Positions 55,394 to 63,384 of a stretch of 64,000 nt of DNA are shown in pieces. Made by a program: the position numbers and the translations under genes. Origin of the DNA: Rossellomorea vietnamensis (GTDB lineage: Bacteria > Bacillota > Bacilli > Bacillales > Bacillaceae_B). Below the pieces are notes generated by a model, which worked only from the letters and a program-made list of their open reading frames with translations, searched no databases and was not told where the DNA came from. Location: NCBI RefSeq assembly GCF_008180615.1, contig NZ_VTEH01000014.1:130294-194293 (forward strand), written 5' to 3'. Within the stretch, counting starts at the first letter, position 1. Each line of letters opens with the position of its first letter.

Positions 55394-56113
55394 CTAAACT
55401 CCCCTTTTATTTCCCCATACATAGGTATGAAGCTGTGGAAGAACTCTAACGTCATTCAGCCGTTCACTATCCGTCACTGCGTCAATAAGATTTTCGTAGT
55501 CGGTAATTAACTGAGATAGAAACCCCTCGCCTTCTTCTGCTGCAAGGTTGCCGTTACCAACTTGAAGAAAGAAAGGAACACCAGGATATCTTTCATGAAG
55601 GTTTGCTGCATATTCGAGATCGGCCGCATTGAAAATGACGACCTTTAAGCTTCGGCTGGTATGATTCTTTAATCGTTCTATTATATAGTCCAGTTTATCA
55701 AAGTCTGTTTTCATTCCCGAGCTTGGCGGCTTAGGTGAAAGGGTTAGTTCATCAATATCCATAAACCAGTCCTGCCATCTACTGCCCTGTGTTTCAAGTG
55801 CGGATGATATCCCATTTTTCTTAAAAACGTCCAACAGCTCTTCTATTGCAGTGATGAGCGCCGGGTTTCCACCAGATATCGTTACATGATTAAAACGTCT
55901 TCCGCCAATTTCATGAAGCTCCTGCCAAATTTCTGCTGCGGTCAATAAACGGATATCTTCTTTGGCTGACCCATCCCAGGTAAAAGCAGAATCACACCAG
56001 GAGCAGGAATAATCACAGCCAGCCGTGCGCACAAACATCGTTTTTTGTCCGATGACCATTCCTTCCCCTTGAATGGTCGGACCGAATACTTCAAGTACCG
56101 GTATTTTTCTCAT
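55394..56113 (-). CDS. queE: 7-carboxy-7-deazaguanine synthase (radical SAM)
   Basis: A 239-residue radical SAM enzyme making CDG from QueD's product. The cluster motif is CDYSCSWC (Cys-x3-Cys-x2-Cys) in RTAGCDYSCSWCD, followed by TISGGNPAL for SAM binding; EVFGPTIQGEGMVIGQ is the family start. The ATG at 56113 overlaps the queD stop by 4 bp (ATGA). The open frame extends upstream into queD, but that is not used. Third gene of queCDE for queuosine precursor (preQ0) synthesis. Confidence 0.95.
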   Translation of the reverse strand: MRKIPVLEVFGPTIQGEGMVIGQKTMFVRTAGCDYSCSWCDSAFTWDGSAKEDIRLLTAAEIWQELHEIGGRRFNHVTISGGNPALITAIEELLDVFKKNGISSALETQGSRWQDWFMDIDELTLSPKPPSSGMKTDFDKLDYIIERLKNHTSRSLKVVIFNAADLEYAANLHERYPGVPFFLQVGNGNLAAEEGEGFLSQLITDYENLIDAVTDSERLNDVRVLPQLHTYVWGNKRGV

Positions 56114-56544
56114 AGCTCTTTGCCTCTTCTCGGCCGAAAAATACAGTAGCTTGTCGGAGTCTCGCGTAAAAACACCTGCAGGCACTGAGCCTTGTTGCCT
56201 TGTTGATCCAAATGCTCTTGAATAATGCTATGCATTACCTCCGCCATAACTTCTGTCGTTGGGAATCGCTCTGATTTACCTTTGAATAACGGATCGTCAT
56301 TTAACAATGTGTGATCGAACCGGTCATGAATAAGCTTTTTGATCGTTGCAAAATTGATGAGAAAACCGGATTCATCGAGGGTGTCACCGCCGACTGTAAT
56401 GTTTGCAAAATAGGTGTGCCCATGAACTCTCTGGCATTTCCCCGCAGTTTCTGAAGGAATCCTATGGGCGGCAGCAAATTGAAAATCTTTGTTCAACTCA
56501 TAGGAATAGGAGTGCTGTGGTACAGGATAAATTTGGCCAATCAT
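56110..56544 (-). CDS. queD: 6-carboxy-5,6,7,8-tetrahydropterin synthase
   Basis: A 144-residue PTPS-fold enzyme converting dihydroneopterin triphosphate. Zinc ligands are the His in FAAAHRIP and the His pair in [10 protein letters not shown], with the catalytic Cys in that motif (KCQRVHGH); late residues include a conserved Glu region near [10 protein letters not shown]. It overlaps both neighbours by 4 bp. Confidence 0.94.
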   Translation of the reverse strand: MIGQIYPVPQHSYSYELNKDFQFAAAHRIPSETAGKCQRVHGHTYFANITVGGDTLDESGFLINFATIKKLIHDRFDHTLLNDDPLFKGKSERFPTTEVMAEVMHSIIQEHLDQQGNKAQCLQVFLRETPTSYCIFRPRRGKEL

Positions 56545-57203
56545 AACTCTGCTCCTCCATTTTCAGAAGATAAATAGGCTGTCAAACCTTTGCTTCTTAA
56601 CTTGCAGGAAGGGCAGGTACCACATCCGTCTCCCCGGATACCGTTATAGCAGGTAAGCGTCTTCTCCCTGACATACTGAAGCATTCCCATTTCATCTGCC
56701 CACTTCCATGTGGCTTCTTTATCCAGCCACATAAGAGGGGTGTGGACGACGTAACCCTCATCCATAGCCAGGTTAAAGGTAACATTAAATGATTTAACGA
56801 ACATATCCCGGCAGTCAGGATAGCCGCTGAAATCTGTTTCACAGACTCCTGTGACAATATGCACGGCACCTATGTTCTTTGCAAGAACCCCGGCGAATGA
56901 TAGGAATAGAAGGTTTCTTCCCGGTACAAAAGTAGAAGGAAGTTCCCCTTCCTTTTCCGTGATTTCCTCATTTCTAGTAAGGGCGCTTGGGGAAAGCTGA
57001 TTCAACAAACTCATATCCAAAACATGATGAGGCACCTCTAATTCCTGTGCAATCTCGCTTGCACAGACCAATTCTTCTGAATGTCTCTGGCCGTAATTAA
57101 AGGTGACTGCTTCGACCTCTTTAAACTCTTTTTTTGCCCATATCAAGCATGTCGTGCTATCCTGGCCGCCGCTGAAGACGACCAGCGCTTTCTCGTTTTT
57201 CAT
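56541..57203 (-). CDS. queC: 7-cyano-7-deazaguanine synthase
   Basis: A 220-residue PP-loop ATPase making preQ0 from [16 protein letters not shown] is the PP-loop and [17 protein letters not shown] holds four zinc-binding cysteines. The ATG at 57203 follows AGGAGAATGGAAA; a longer frame to 57260 lacks a site. First gene of queCDE behind a preQ1 riboswitch. queF is not in the window. Confidence 0.96.
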   Translation of the reverse strand: MKNEKALVVFSGGQDSTTCLIWAKKEFKEVEAVTFNYGQRHSEELVCASEIAQELEVPHHVLDMSLLNQLSPSALTRNEEITEKEGELPSTFVPGRNLLFLSFAGVLAKNIGAVHIVTGVCETDFSGYPDCRDMFVKSFNVTFNLAMDEGYVVHTPLMWLDKEATWKWADEMGMLQYVREKTLTCYNGIRGDGCGTCPSCKLRSKGLTAYLSSENGGAEL

Positions 57204-57314
57204 TTTCCATTCTCCTCTCTTTTTCAGGCTCAATGCCATTAAAAGAAGAAGGAAGTTCATGGCGTTACTCTATAATATGTGACTAGTTTACTTTGTACTT
57301 ATGAAAGCAAACAA

Positions 57315-57385
57315 AAAAACGGCACCCAAGGAGATGCCGTTTCCTTAGTTTTTTATAGAGGGTTAAGCTAGAACCTCTCCTGCGT
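57315..57385 (-). ncRNA. preQ1-I riboswitch with attenuator controlling queCDE
   Basis: On the minus strand AGAGGTTCTAGC, then CCCTCTATAAAAAACTAA is the compact preQ1 class I aptamer with its A-rich tail (about 57345-57380). A terminator follows at once: ACGGCATCTCCTTGGGTGCCGTTTTTTT shows the stem ACGGCA/TGCCGT with a T-run. Binding of preQ1 should end transcription of the queuosine synthesis genes. Confidence 0.93.
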
Positions 57386-57442
57386 TTCTGCAGCATTCTT
57401 CTATTGTTATTTTACTATAACATAACAGTAGTGGGATGTCAT

Positions 57443-58297
57443 CTACTTGCGCAGTACCGGCATGGAGCAGCACCTGAATGAACCGCCGGATTTGATGATT
57501 TCTGAAAAATCGACTTCAATCACTTCATAGCCATGCTCTCTTAATGCTCCGTTAACTGCCTTATTTTGCGGCAGGCTGAGTACTTTTTTATCTCCGATTG
57601 ATAAGACATTCGTGCCCATAGTGAACTGTTCTGCATCATTTACTTCAATTAAGTTGAAGTGTTCTGCAAGCATCTGTAACTCTTTCTGTTTGAAAGCTGG
57701 AGCAAATACAAGTGCTTGATCAGGTGAAAGAATGTTGAACACACAGTCCAGATGCAAGTATTTTTTTTGAAAAGGGACTGGTATAACGGTAAATCCATCT
57801 GCAAGTTCTCTCAGCTGATCGATTGCACCCGTATTGGTGCGATGGCTGACACCAACGAATACTTTATTCTTATCAACAACAACGTCTCCGCCTTCTATAG
57901 TCCCGTAATCCAGCTTTTTATACTGATGTCCATTCTTTTCCAGCCATTTCTTTAATACTTCATCTTCTCCAGAACGGATGTCACTACCCATTTCAGAGAC
58001 ATATATCGTATCCCCGATTGTGAATCCAATGTCCCTTGTGAAGACCTGTTCTGGCAGTTCAGGGTCCGGTGTCATTTCGATTACATCTGTACCATTGTCC
58101 TTTAATACCTTCACAAAATCATTATGCTGCTTTAGAGCTGTCGTGATATCTATATTTTTATCAAGAAAATGTTTTTGAGTCTCGTTAATGACTTCATCTA
58201 TCTTCATGTATCGCGGCTGGCAGACAATCACCTTTTCCAACCTGTCATATTCGCTGTCACAATACTCCGTTTGGTTTTTCCTAATGGTAGTTGCCAT
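57443..58297 (-). CDS. Amidinotransferase/DDAH-like hydrolase (YkgA type)
   Basis: A 284-residue guanidino-group modifying enzyme of the dimethylarginine dimethylaminohydrolase/arginine deiminase superfamily. The catalytic residues can be placed: Glu-Gly-Gly-Asp in IEGGDVVVD, His in YLHLDCVFNI, and the Cys near the C-terminus in SFRCCSMPVLR; PEQVFTRDIGFTIGD is a family block. It is likely to hydrolyse an N-substituted arginine or a related guanidine; exact substrate is unknown. Monocistronic. Confidence 0.85.
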   Translation of the reverse strand: MATTIRKNQTEYCDSEYDRLEKVIVCQPRYMKIDEVINETQKHFLDKNIDITTALKQHNDFVKVLKDNGTDVIEMTPDPELPEQVFTRDIGFTIGDTIYVSEMGSDIRSGEDEVLKKWLEKNGHQYKKLDYGTIEGGDVVVDKNKVFVGVSHRTNTGAIDQLRELADGFTVIPVPFQKKYLHLDCVFNILSPDQALVFAPAFKQKELQMLAEHFNLIEVNDAEQFTMGTNVLSIGDKKVLSLPQNKAVNGALREHGYEVIEVDFSEIIKSGGSFRCCSMPVLRK

Positions 58298-58526
58298 TTT
58301 GAACCCTCCATAATATAATGCCTTTTACGGGAATATTCCCATAGCAGCAATGATATTAAACCTAATAGACGAGGCTGAAAGAGGGTCTCTGGTTTTCATT
58401 TTTGCATAAAGATGAGTTTTTTAGTGATAATTTGTATTTTTATTCTCAAACCTGTAGAAATCCATCCTTTTTTTGAATGAATATTTATATAGATTTTTTT
58501 CTCTTTTTTCAAGATAGACATTAGAA

Positions 58527-58949
58527 CTATTTAAGATTCTTTCTGAAAGCATAGCTGTATTTCCCATATTCCAAGCCTTCATAAAAACGATGAGCATCCT
58601 TTCTATGTAATCCAGAGTCCAATCCTGCCGTCTCACATCCTTGTTCCTTTCCCCATTGTTCTATAAATTGAAGGAGTTTTCGTCCACAGCCCTTTGACCG
58701 GGCAGACGATTTAGTGACAAGGTCATAAATAAATACATGGCGGCCCGCATAAAAGTTTGTCCGGATAATAACACCCGCAAGCGAAACCAGCTCTTCTTTG
58801 TCATATAAACCGAACACCCGGTACCCTTCAATTCTCATTTCCTCTGAGAGTTTTATGAATGTTCCTTCCTCCAAGTTTGTCCTTAATTCAATTAATAACT
58901 GATAAACCTGATTCCATTCTTCACCCGTTACGGCTTCCCTTATCTCCAT
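58527..58949 (-). CDS. GNAT family N-acetyltransferase (140 aa)
   Basis: A short GNAT enzyme. The acetyl-CoA loop is KSSARSKGCGRKLLQFIEQWGKEQGC (with R/K-x-x-G-x-G), and the end GLDSGLHRKDAHRFYEGLEYGKYSYAFRK is the usual final strand-helix. The ATG at 58949 is 9 nt after AAAGGGG; two codons earlier another ATG is too close. The leader holds a perfect 14-bp inverted repeat (58968-59013) ending just before the binding site. Target molecule unknown. Confidence 0.82.
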   Translation of the reverse strand: MEIREAVTGEEWNQVYQLLIELRTNLEEGTFIKLSEEMRIEGYRVFGLYDKEELVSLAGVIIRTNFYAGRHVFIYDLVTKSSARSKGCGRKLLQFIEQWGKEQGCETAGLDSGLHRKDAHRFYEGLEYGKYSYAFRKNLK

Positions 58950-58967
58950 AGTCATCTTCCCCTTTAC

Positions 58968-59013
58968 ACTTCCAATCATTCACACTATTAATTCTCGCTG
59001 AATGATTGGAAGT
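58968..59013 (-). promoter_or_regulatory. Perfect 14-bp inverted repeat in the GNAT gene leader
   Basis: ACTTCCAATCATTC (58968-58981) and GAATGATTGGAAGT (59000-59013) enclose an 18-nt loop. The proximal arm ends 6 nt before the AAAGGGG site, so it could control translation or serve as an operator. Confidence 0.55.
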
Positions 59014-59159
59014 CCTTCTTTACCGCTTTCAAGCGCTGAGAGTGACTATTCCTGTTAGTGTTTTAAGGTAAACCTCCCTGCCCATTTTAGTTTTCAGCCC
59101 ATTCTTTGGAACTTTGTCCTGCATATTGTTAGGAAGAGGAAAATATCAGGAGGTATGTT

Positions 59160-59432
59160 ATGTATCAGTTTAGAAACTACCCGCAAAATGAAATGGTGAT
59201 GTCTATGCCTATGAATCAGGGAAACATGCAATCTCAGCCTATGTTCAACTTTGAACCTTATGTCTATGAAACGTTACGGTCTGTCATTGGAAAGGTACTG
59301 ATTGTTTCTACTGTCAGGGATACACTGCGAGGTAAACTAATGGACGTAAAGCCGGACCATGTCGTTCTGAATATTGGAGATGAGACTTTCTTTGTTCGTA
59401 CTTGCCAGATTGTCAGCGTCATGCCGGATTAA
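59160..59432 (+). CDS. YuzF-like DUF2642 protein
   Basis: A 90-residue protein with a Met/Gln/Asn-rich N-terminus (to about residue 30) and a DUF2642 domain: ETLRSVIGKVLIVSTVRDTLRGKLMDVKPDHVVL. The fold is a small Sm-like beta barrel, and relatives include YuzF and spore coat proteins such as CotP neighbours; function is unknown. The ribosome binding site is CAGGAGGTATGTT. Convergent with the flavin oxidoreductase gene. Confidence 0.75.
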   Translation: MYQFRNYPQNEMVMSMPMNQGNMQSQPMFNFEPYVYETLRSVIGKVLIVSTVRDTLRGKLMDVKPDHVVLNIGDETFFVRTCQIVSVMPD

Positions 59433-59515
59433 CCCCATCCAGCAAGGAGCCTATCCGGTCTGCTTCTTATAAAGCACTGAAATGAGGGGTTTTGTTTTAA
59501 TTTTGAACTAGACGT

Positions 59516-59550
59516 AAAAAAGAGCGCCGGTTCTACTCGGCGCTCTTTCT
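59516..59550. terminator. Bidirectional terminator between yuzF-like and flavin oxidoreductase genes
   Basis: AAAAAGAGCGCCGGTTCTACTCGGCGCTCTTT has A- and T-runs on both sides. Confidence 0.88.
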
Positions 59551-59551
59551 A

Positions 59552-60175
59552 TTATTCTACAACATTTCCTTCTGCAGGGATGGGACGTTCTTTCAGCATT
59601 CTGGCAAAATGAATCAGATTGTAAGCCATGATTTTCGTGTTTTGTTTAGTAAAATCATTATCGAACCCTTCTGCTTCCAGGAAGGAAGGTCCCGGTCCTG
59701 CTTCACCCACCCAGTAAACATCCACATTAGGAGGAATGGTAAACCCAAGATGGGACATGCCGTAAATGACGTCTTTTGCTGCGCTTTTTGCACCGTCTTC
59801 ATTTCCTGTCACAACGGCTCCTGCCACTTTATTATAATAGAGGTACTGTCCTTTATCGTTAGTCAAGCTCGCACCTCCATTGATGCGTTCAATGACACGC
59901 TTGGCAATACTGCTTTTCTCACCAAGCCAGATCGGCGTTCCGATTACTAGAATGTCTGCCTCTTTGACCTTCTCGAAAATTTCCGGCCACTCATCGCCGA
60001 TCCCCTCATCCGGTGTCATTCCGGGTGCAACATTATAATCAGCAATCCGGATCGTTTCAGTATCAACACCTTCATTATTCATGATATCGATGACTTTGTC
60101 CATCAACCCTTGTGTATTAGAAGTTTCCGGACTTTTCTTTAAACTGCAATTTAAATACAAAGCTTTAATAGCCAA
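59552..60175 (-). CDS. Flavodoxin-family NAD(P)H-dependent oxidoreductase
   Basis: A 207-residue protein of the NADPH-dependent FMN reductase/flavodoxin fold. It begins with the phosphate-binding LYLNCSLKKSPETSNTQGLM, followed by DILVIGTPIWLGEKSSIAKRVIERING and AVVTGNEDGAKSAAKDVIYGM, the flavin-binding loops. Likely a quinone or nitro/azo reductase in function. The start is a TTG at 60175 with AAGGAGG and a 7-nt spacer, and no ATG lies upstream. Confidence 0.82.
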   Translation of the reverse strand: MAIKALYLNCSLKKSPETSNTQGLMDKVIDIMNNEGVDTETIRIADYNVAPGMTPDEGIGDEWPEIFEKVKEADILVIGTPIWLGEKSSIAKRVIERINGGASLTNDKGQYLYYNKVAGAVVTGNEDGAKSAAKDVIYGMSHLGFTIPPNVDVYWVGEAGPGPSFLEAEGFDNDFTKQNTKIMAYNLIHFARMLKERPIPAEGNVVE

Positions 60176-60286
60176 AACAATTCCTCCTTGATTTGATTAC
60201 ATCTCACTTCCCTTTTATCCTGATATGCGGTAACTCAAACAGATTAAAGAGAGTTCATTTTCTTAATAGAATAATCTATTGTTAAC

Positions 60287-60433
60287 TCACTGCTTATAGG
60301 TTACTGTCATCCTTCTTCTCATTTCTTCCTTAATTAAAGAAAGATATTCTTCGGAAAGATCTCTCTTCCTGGCATGCCTCCAAACAGTCAGCAGCTGCTT
60401 ATTGGTAAGATACTTCAGCGTTTTGGGTCTCAT
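60287..60433 (-). CDS. Sda-like small protein (48 aa), second copy
   Basis: A 48-residue peptide with ribosome binding site AGGAGG and spacer AATCC. YLTNKQLLTVWRHARKRDLS then EEYLSLIKEEMRRR follows the Sda helical hairpin (LxxxxLLxxxxxA ... YLxLIxxEMxRR), more diverged than the copy at 33516. It may inhibit a different sporulation kinase or have lost that role. No strong promoter or DnaA boxes were found upstream. Confidence 0.65.
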   Translation of the reverse strand: MRPKTLKYLTNKQLLTVWRHARKRDLSEEYLSLIKEEMRRRMTVTYKQ

Positions 60434-60663
60434 GGATTCCTCCTATCGAAAAGAAAGAACATCAAAGCTTGACAAATGATCTCATAGGTTTTTACCCTTT
60501 TTCTAATGATTTATAACCCGAACGGTTAAAAACTGTAGAAATTCCATTCTGGCCAGGGGATCTCTTCCCTTTTAACCCAAACAGGTGCAAGTCACCAACT
60601 AAATCTTTTTCTTTTCTCACTCCGAGCCACTGCTGCTCTCTCGATACAGCACTCGGAATGAAA

Positions 60664-60806
60664 GACTGCTTTATGAAAACAGTCCTTTCAGAGGTTTTCG
60701 CTGACTGGATCAGCAGCTCTTTTACATTCTTGCTTACCATTTATTCCGCTCCATTATGTCGGTGTATACAAAATTCATATGGAATAGCAGCAAAGTTAAC
60801 GAAAGG
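60664..60806 (+). mobile_element. MITE-like element, copy with degenerate left end
   Basis: The right end (GAATAGCAGCAAAGTTAACGAAAGGC) is a good tail; the interior shares CAGCAGCTCTTTT and TTCTTGCTTACC with copies 4-6. The left end is diverged. Confidence 0.55.
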
Positions 60807-60829
60807 CTGTTTTCGCAAAGATTGTGGCT

Positions 60830-60970
60830 ATTTTAAAAGTAATGGATTTCCGCTCCAGGCGCGCGACTCCGCGGGGCGGGCGCCCGGCCTCCTCGGCTTC
60901 GCCTGTGGGGTCTCACCTGTCCCGCTAGTCCCGCAGGAGGTCGCACGCCTTACGCTCCAATCCTTCTACG
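60830..60970. repeat. GC-rich dispersed repeat (about 140 bp)
   Basis: ATTGTGGCTATTTTAAAAG leads into GATTTCCGCTCCAGGCG, CTCCGCGGGG, TCACCTGTCCCGCTAGTCCCGCAGGAGG and CTTACGCTCCAATCC, all far more GC-rich than the surroundings. This type of sequence recurs in many Bacillaceae genomes. A truncated relative lies at 63385-63462. Confidence 0.7.
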
Positions 60971-60991
60971 TAAAAATGAGGAGGGGATAAA

Positions 60992-61022
60992 ATGGCATTT
61001 AAAAGCAACAATCTTTTAGAAA
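60992..61022 (+). pseudogene. Start of a small ORF cut off by a MITE
   Basis: AGGAGGGGATAAA precedes ATG GCA TTT AAA AGC AAC AAT CTT TTA GAA, an excellent initiation region, after which MITE copy 7 begins. The frame then runs through the element to a stop at about 61110. The original product is not known; it could equally be chance. Confidence 0.35.
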
Positions 61023-61166
61023 GGCTGTTTTATCTAAATTGTTGCTTTCAAATAATTCCGGATACTAAGAGTTTTTTCTCTTTTCGGTGTTACCAGATTT
61101 CACCCTCTTAGTGTGGTTAATTTTCGGAATTAGGATCAAATAACAACAAAGTTTACGAAAAGAGCC
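61023..61166 (+). mobile_element. MITE-like element, copy 7 (144 bp)
   Basis: Head GGCTGTTTTATCTAAATTGT and tail AACAACAAAGTTTACGAAAAGAGCC. Flanks TTTAGAAA and TAACGAAA agree at 5 of 8 positions. Confidence 0.72.
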
Positions 61167-61239
61167 TAACGAAAAGAACCCTGCCTGCCTAAAGGGAAAC
61201 TCTTGGTGTGTAAACGCGGCTTAGCACACTGAGCAAAAC

Positions 61240-61292
61240 AAAAAGCCGCTATAAAAGAGAAAAAAGTTCCCCCTTGCATTGCGGCTTTTATA
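61240..61292 (-). terminator. Terminator of the ABC-F gene
   Basis: On the minus strand AAAAGCCGC...GCGGCTTTTT around a long loop, beginning about 48 bp after the stop. Confidence 0.7.
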
Positions 61293-61339
61293 ATATATTA
61301 TTTAAATTTTCTGTCTCCTGCACCACACGGCACTTTCAG

Positions 61340-62923
61340 TTATCGCTTCAGCTTCTTCAAGCGCTCTAAGACCGATTGATACTGAGCATCCAGTTCTTTT
61401 ACATCATCGGCAGGAGACGGCAGGCTTAATCTTCCTATCAATTCTGTGAGCCTTGTCTCCAGTTTCAGCATTTCTTCTTCATTTTCATCTAATGAACAGA
61501 TTTTTTCTTTCGAAGCTTCTAACTGCTTCAGTCCACCATCAAACATGCTGATCGTCCCGTCTCGGAATTCCCACAGCTTATCAGCGACATTTTCAACGAA
61601 TTTCCGATCATGGGAGATCAGCAAAACAGTGCCAGGGTAATCTTTCAGTAAACCTTCCAATGCTTGGATTGTATCAAGATCAACATGATTGGTCGGCTCA
61701 TCCAGGACCAGAAGGTTATAGTCTCCAACAAGCAGTTTAGCGATGGCTGTTTTCACGCGCTCTCCACCACTTAGGACTGAAATCGGTTTATGAACATCTT
61801 CTTCAAAAAACCTTAGGCGAGCGAGTATGATTCTAATCACATGCTGCGGGAGAGTGCTTCCTTCTGTCACAAATTCCAAAACACTGGAACTGTCAGGAAG
61901 AGTTTGAAGGCTCTGCTCAAAATATCCGGCTTTGACATTTTGGGACATATCTATATCTTCAGAATCCTCCTCAAGCAGTTGTCTGATCAAGGTGGTTTTT
62001 CCGCAGCCATTCCTGCCGATGCACGCAGTCTTACTGCCTGTATTTAATTTAAGGTGCGTTGTTTCATAAAGCTTTTCGCCTTCTATATACTTTGTTATAT
62101 CTTTAGCGGCAAGTAATGTTTTTCGATGAACTGGAGATTGCAGGACATACTCCATTTTGACCGCATCCCACTCAAATGGTTTTTCAACCTTTTCCATTCT
62201 TGCGATCCGGTCTTTGATCACGGTTGAAACACGTTCGACTTTTCCGCGTTTACCTGCAGCTTTTCCTTTATACAGCTGCCATTCCGAATTACCCATCCTT
62301 GACGGGGGTTTATCCATACTCTGGGCCTGCCTCTGTTTCATATCGACCCTTTCAAGTAGACGCTTCTTTTCTTTAGTATAGCTTTCATATTTAGCTTCCT
62401 GTTCCTTTTTTTCACGTTCTTTCTCTAGTAGATAATCTTCAAAATTTCCTTGGTATTCTTTTAACTGACCCTCATCCAGGTCCCATATTTTCGTACAAAC
62501 CGAATCCAGGAGGCTGCGGTCATGAGAAGCCAGCAGGAAGCTCCCCCTAAACCCCTTCAGCCTTTTCTGTAATTCTGCAATTCTTTCCCAATCAAGATTA
62601 TTGGATGGTTCATCCAGGAATAAAAGCTGATGTCCTTCAGCAAGCAAAGAATTCAGCTTCTTTATTGTCCATTCGCCGCCGCTTAAATAGGGTTTATCTG
62701 AAGAAATATCTAACTGCTCCATATATCCTCTGCTGCAAAACCATTCCACATCAGGATGGGAAGCTGTCAACCCCTGCAGATATTTCAAAAGCAGTGATTT
62801 GCCTTCACCATTCCTTCCGATCAACCCGATTTTATCTCCCTGATAAATCGTTAATTGCTTTTCGTCAAAAAACTTCTTTTCACCGATTGTATATTGCACA
62901 TTCTTCGCTCTCATGAATAACAT
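61340..62923 (-). CDS. ABC-F ATPase of the antibiotic-resistance type (VmlR/Vga-like)
   Basis: A 527-residue ABC-F protein with two intact ATPase domains: Walker A GRNGEGKS (36-43) and a second GRNGCGKTT; LSGGEWT and LSGGERVK; LLFLDEPSNNLD and LLVLDEPTNHVD. A basic linker of about 90 residues lies between them, the part that reaches the peptidyl transferase centre, and a charged coiled C-terminal extension follows. Short size, unequal first domain and linker suggest the VmlR/Vga group rather than YkpA, so ribosome protection against an antibiotic is plausible but unproven. The binding site GGGGAGG sits inside a terminator-like hairpin (62924-62954). Confidence 0.82.
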   Translation of the reverse strand: MLFMRAKNVQYTIGEKKFFDEKQLTIYQGDKIGLIGRNGEGKSLLLKYLQGLTASHPDVEWFCSRGYMEQLDISSDKPYLSGGEWTIKKLNSLLAEGHQLLFLDEPSNNLDWERIAELQKRLKGFRGSFLLASHDRSLLDSVCTKIWDLDEGQLKEYQGNFEDYLLEKEREKKEQEAKYESYTKEKKRLLERVDMKQRQAQSMDKPPSRMGNSEWQLYKGKAAGKRGKVERVSTVIKDRIARMEKVEKPFEWDAVKMEYVLQSPVHRKTLLAAKDITKYIEGEKLYETTHLKLNTGSKTACIGRNGCGKTTLIRQLLEEDSEDIDMSQNVKAGYFEQSLQTLPDSSSVLEFVTEGSTLPQHVIRIILARLRFFEEDVHKPISVLSGGERVKTAIAKLLVGDYNLLVLDEPTNHVDLDTIQALEGLLKDYPGTVLLISHDRKFVENVADKLWEFRDGTISMFDGGLKQLEASKEKICSLDENEEEMLKLETRLTELIGRLSLPSPADDVKELDAQYQSVLERLKKLKR

Positions 62924-62954
62924 AAAAAAACCTCCCCGAAATGCTCCGGAAAGG
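62924..62954 (-). promoter_or_regulatory. Attenuator-like hairpin containing the ABC-F ribosome binding site
   Basis: On the minus strand CCTTTCCG and CGGGGAGG pair (two G-T pairs), followed by seven T residues and then the ATG. The 3' arm is the ribosome binding site itself, so folding would end transcription or block translation. VmlR-type genes are known to have antibiotic-responsive attenuating leaders. Confidence 0.6.
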
Positions 62955-62989
62955 TTAGTATATAGTCTATGCTCAATATTAAGAAAAAG

Positions 62990-63025
62990 TTACACGCACA
63001 GAAAACATTCATGAAATTTCTTCAT
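62990..63025 (-). CDS. Possible leader peptide of the ABC-F gene (11 aa)
   Basis: An 11-codon frame MKKFHECFLCV ends 67 bp before the ABC-F start. No strong binding site is seen, so this is tentative. Ribosome stalling on such a peptide could change folding of the downstream hairpin. Confidence 0.3.
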   Translation of the reverse strand: MKKFHECFLCV

Positions 63026-63077
63026 GAAGACTGAGTATACTTTTTTGAGCAAGAGTCCTTATTTTATAAAAGTGCTG

Positions 63078-63251
63078 TTAATAAAGCGGTTGATCCTCCC
63101 ATTGGTGAGGGTTTAGATCCACTTCAATTTGCGTAAACAGAGCTTTATAATAAATGGACATACTTATCCTATCCGGAACGAGTCTAATTATTTCATATGC
63201 ATTTTGCACTTCTCGTTTTTTGTGGGATAGGTAAATTACTTCATTGCTCAA
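63078..63251 (-). CDS. Small hypothetical protein (57 aa)
   Basis: From a TTG at 63251, 8 nt after AAAGGA, a 57-residue protein reads MSNEVIYLSHKKREVQNAYE, continues with YYKALFTQIEVDL and ends QWEDQPLY. The frame is open to 63311 but without a binding site. Composition looks protein-like, with no signal or membrane segment, and I recognise no family. It precedes the ABC-F leader in the same direction. Confidence 0.45.
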   Translation of the reverse strand: MSNEVIYLSHKKREVQNAYEIIRLVPDRISMSIYYKALFTQIEVDLNPHQWEDQPLY

Positions 63252-63384
63252 AAGTTCAGTCCTTTCTGTTTCGATTACTGATAGTATATTGGAAATCATT
63301 AGAAAATGCAACTGTTAATGAAATAGTTTTCTTGCTTTTCATTGACAAAATTTCCTTATGTAAAATTATGCAAGAGTAAATACA

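Noticed and set aside
58421..58636. 71-codon minus-strand ORF overlapping the GNAT gene
   Set aside because: A frame shadow of the GNAT coding region without its own initiation signals.
60492..60740. 82-codon minus-strand ORF upstream of the second sda-like gene
   Set aside because: No binding site at its start and it runs through a MITE end; likely spurious.
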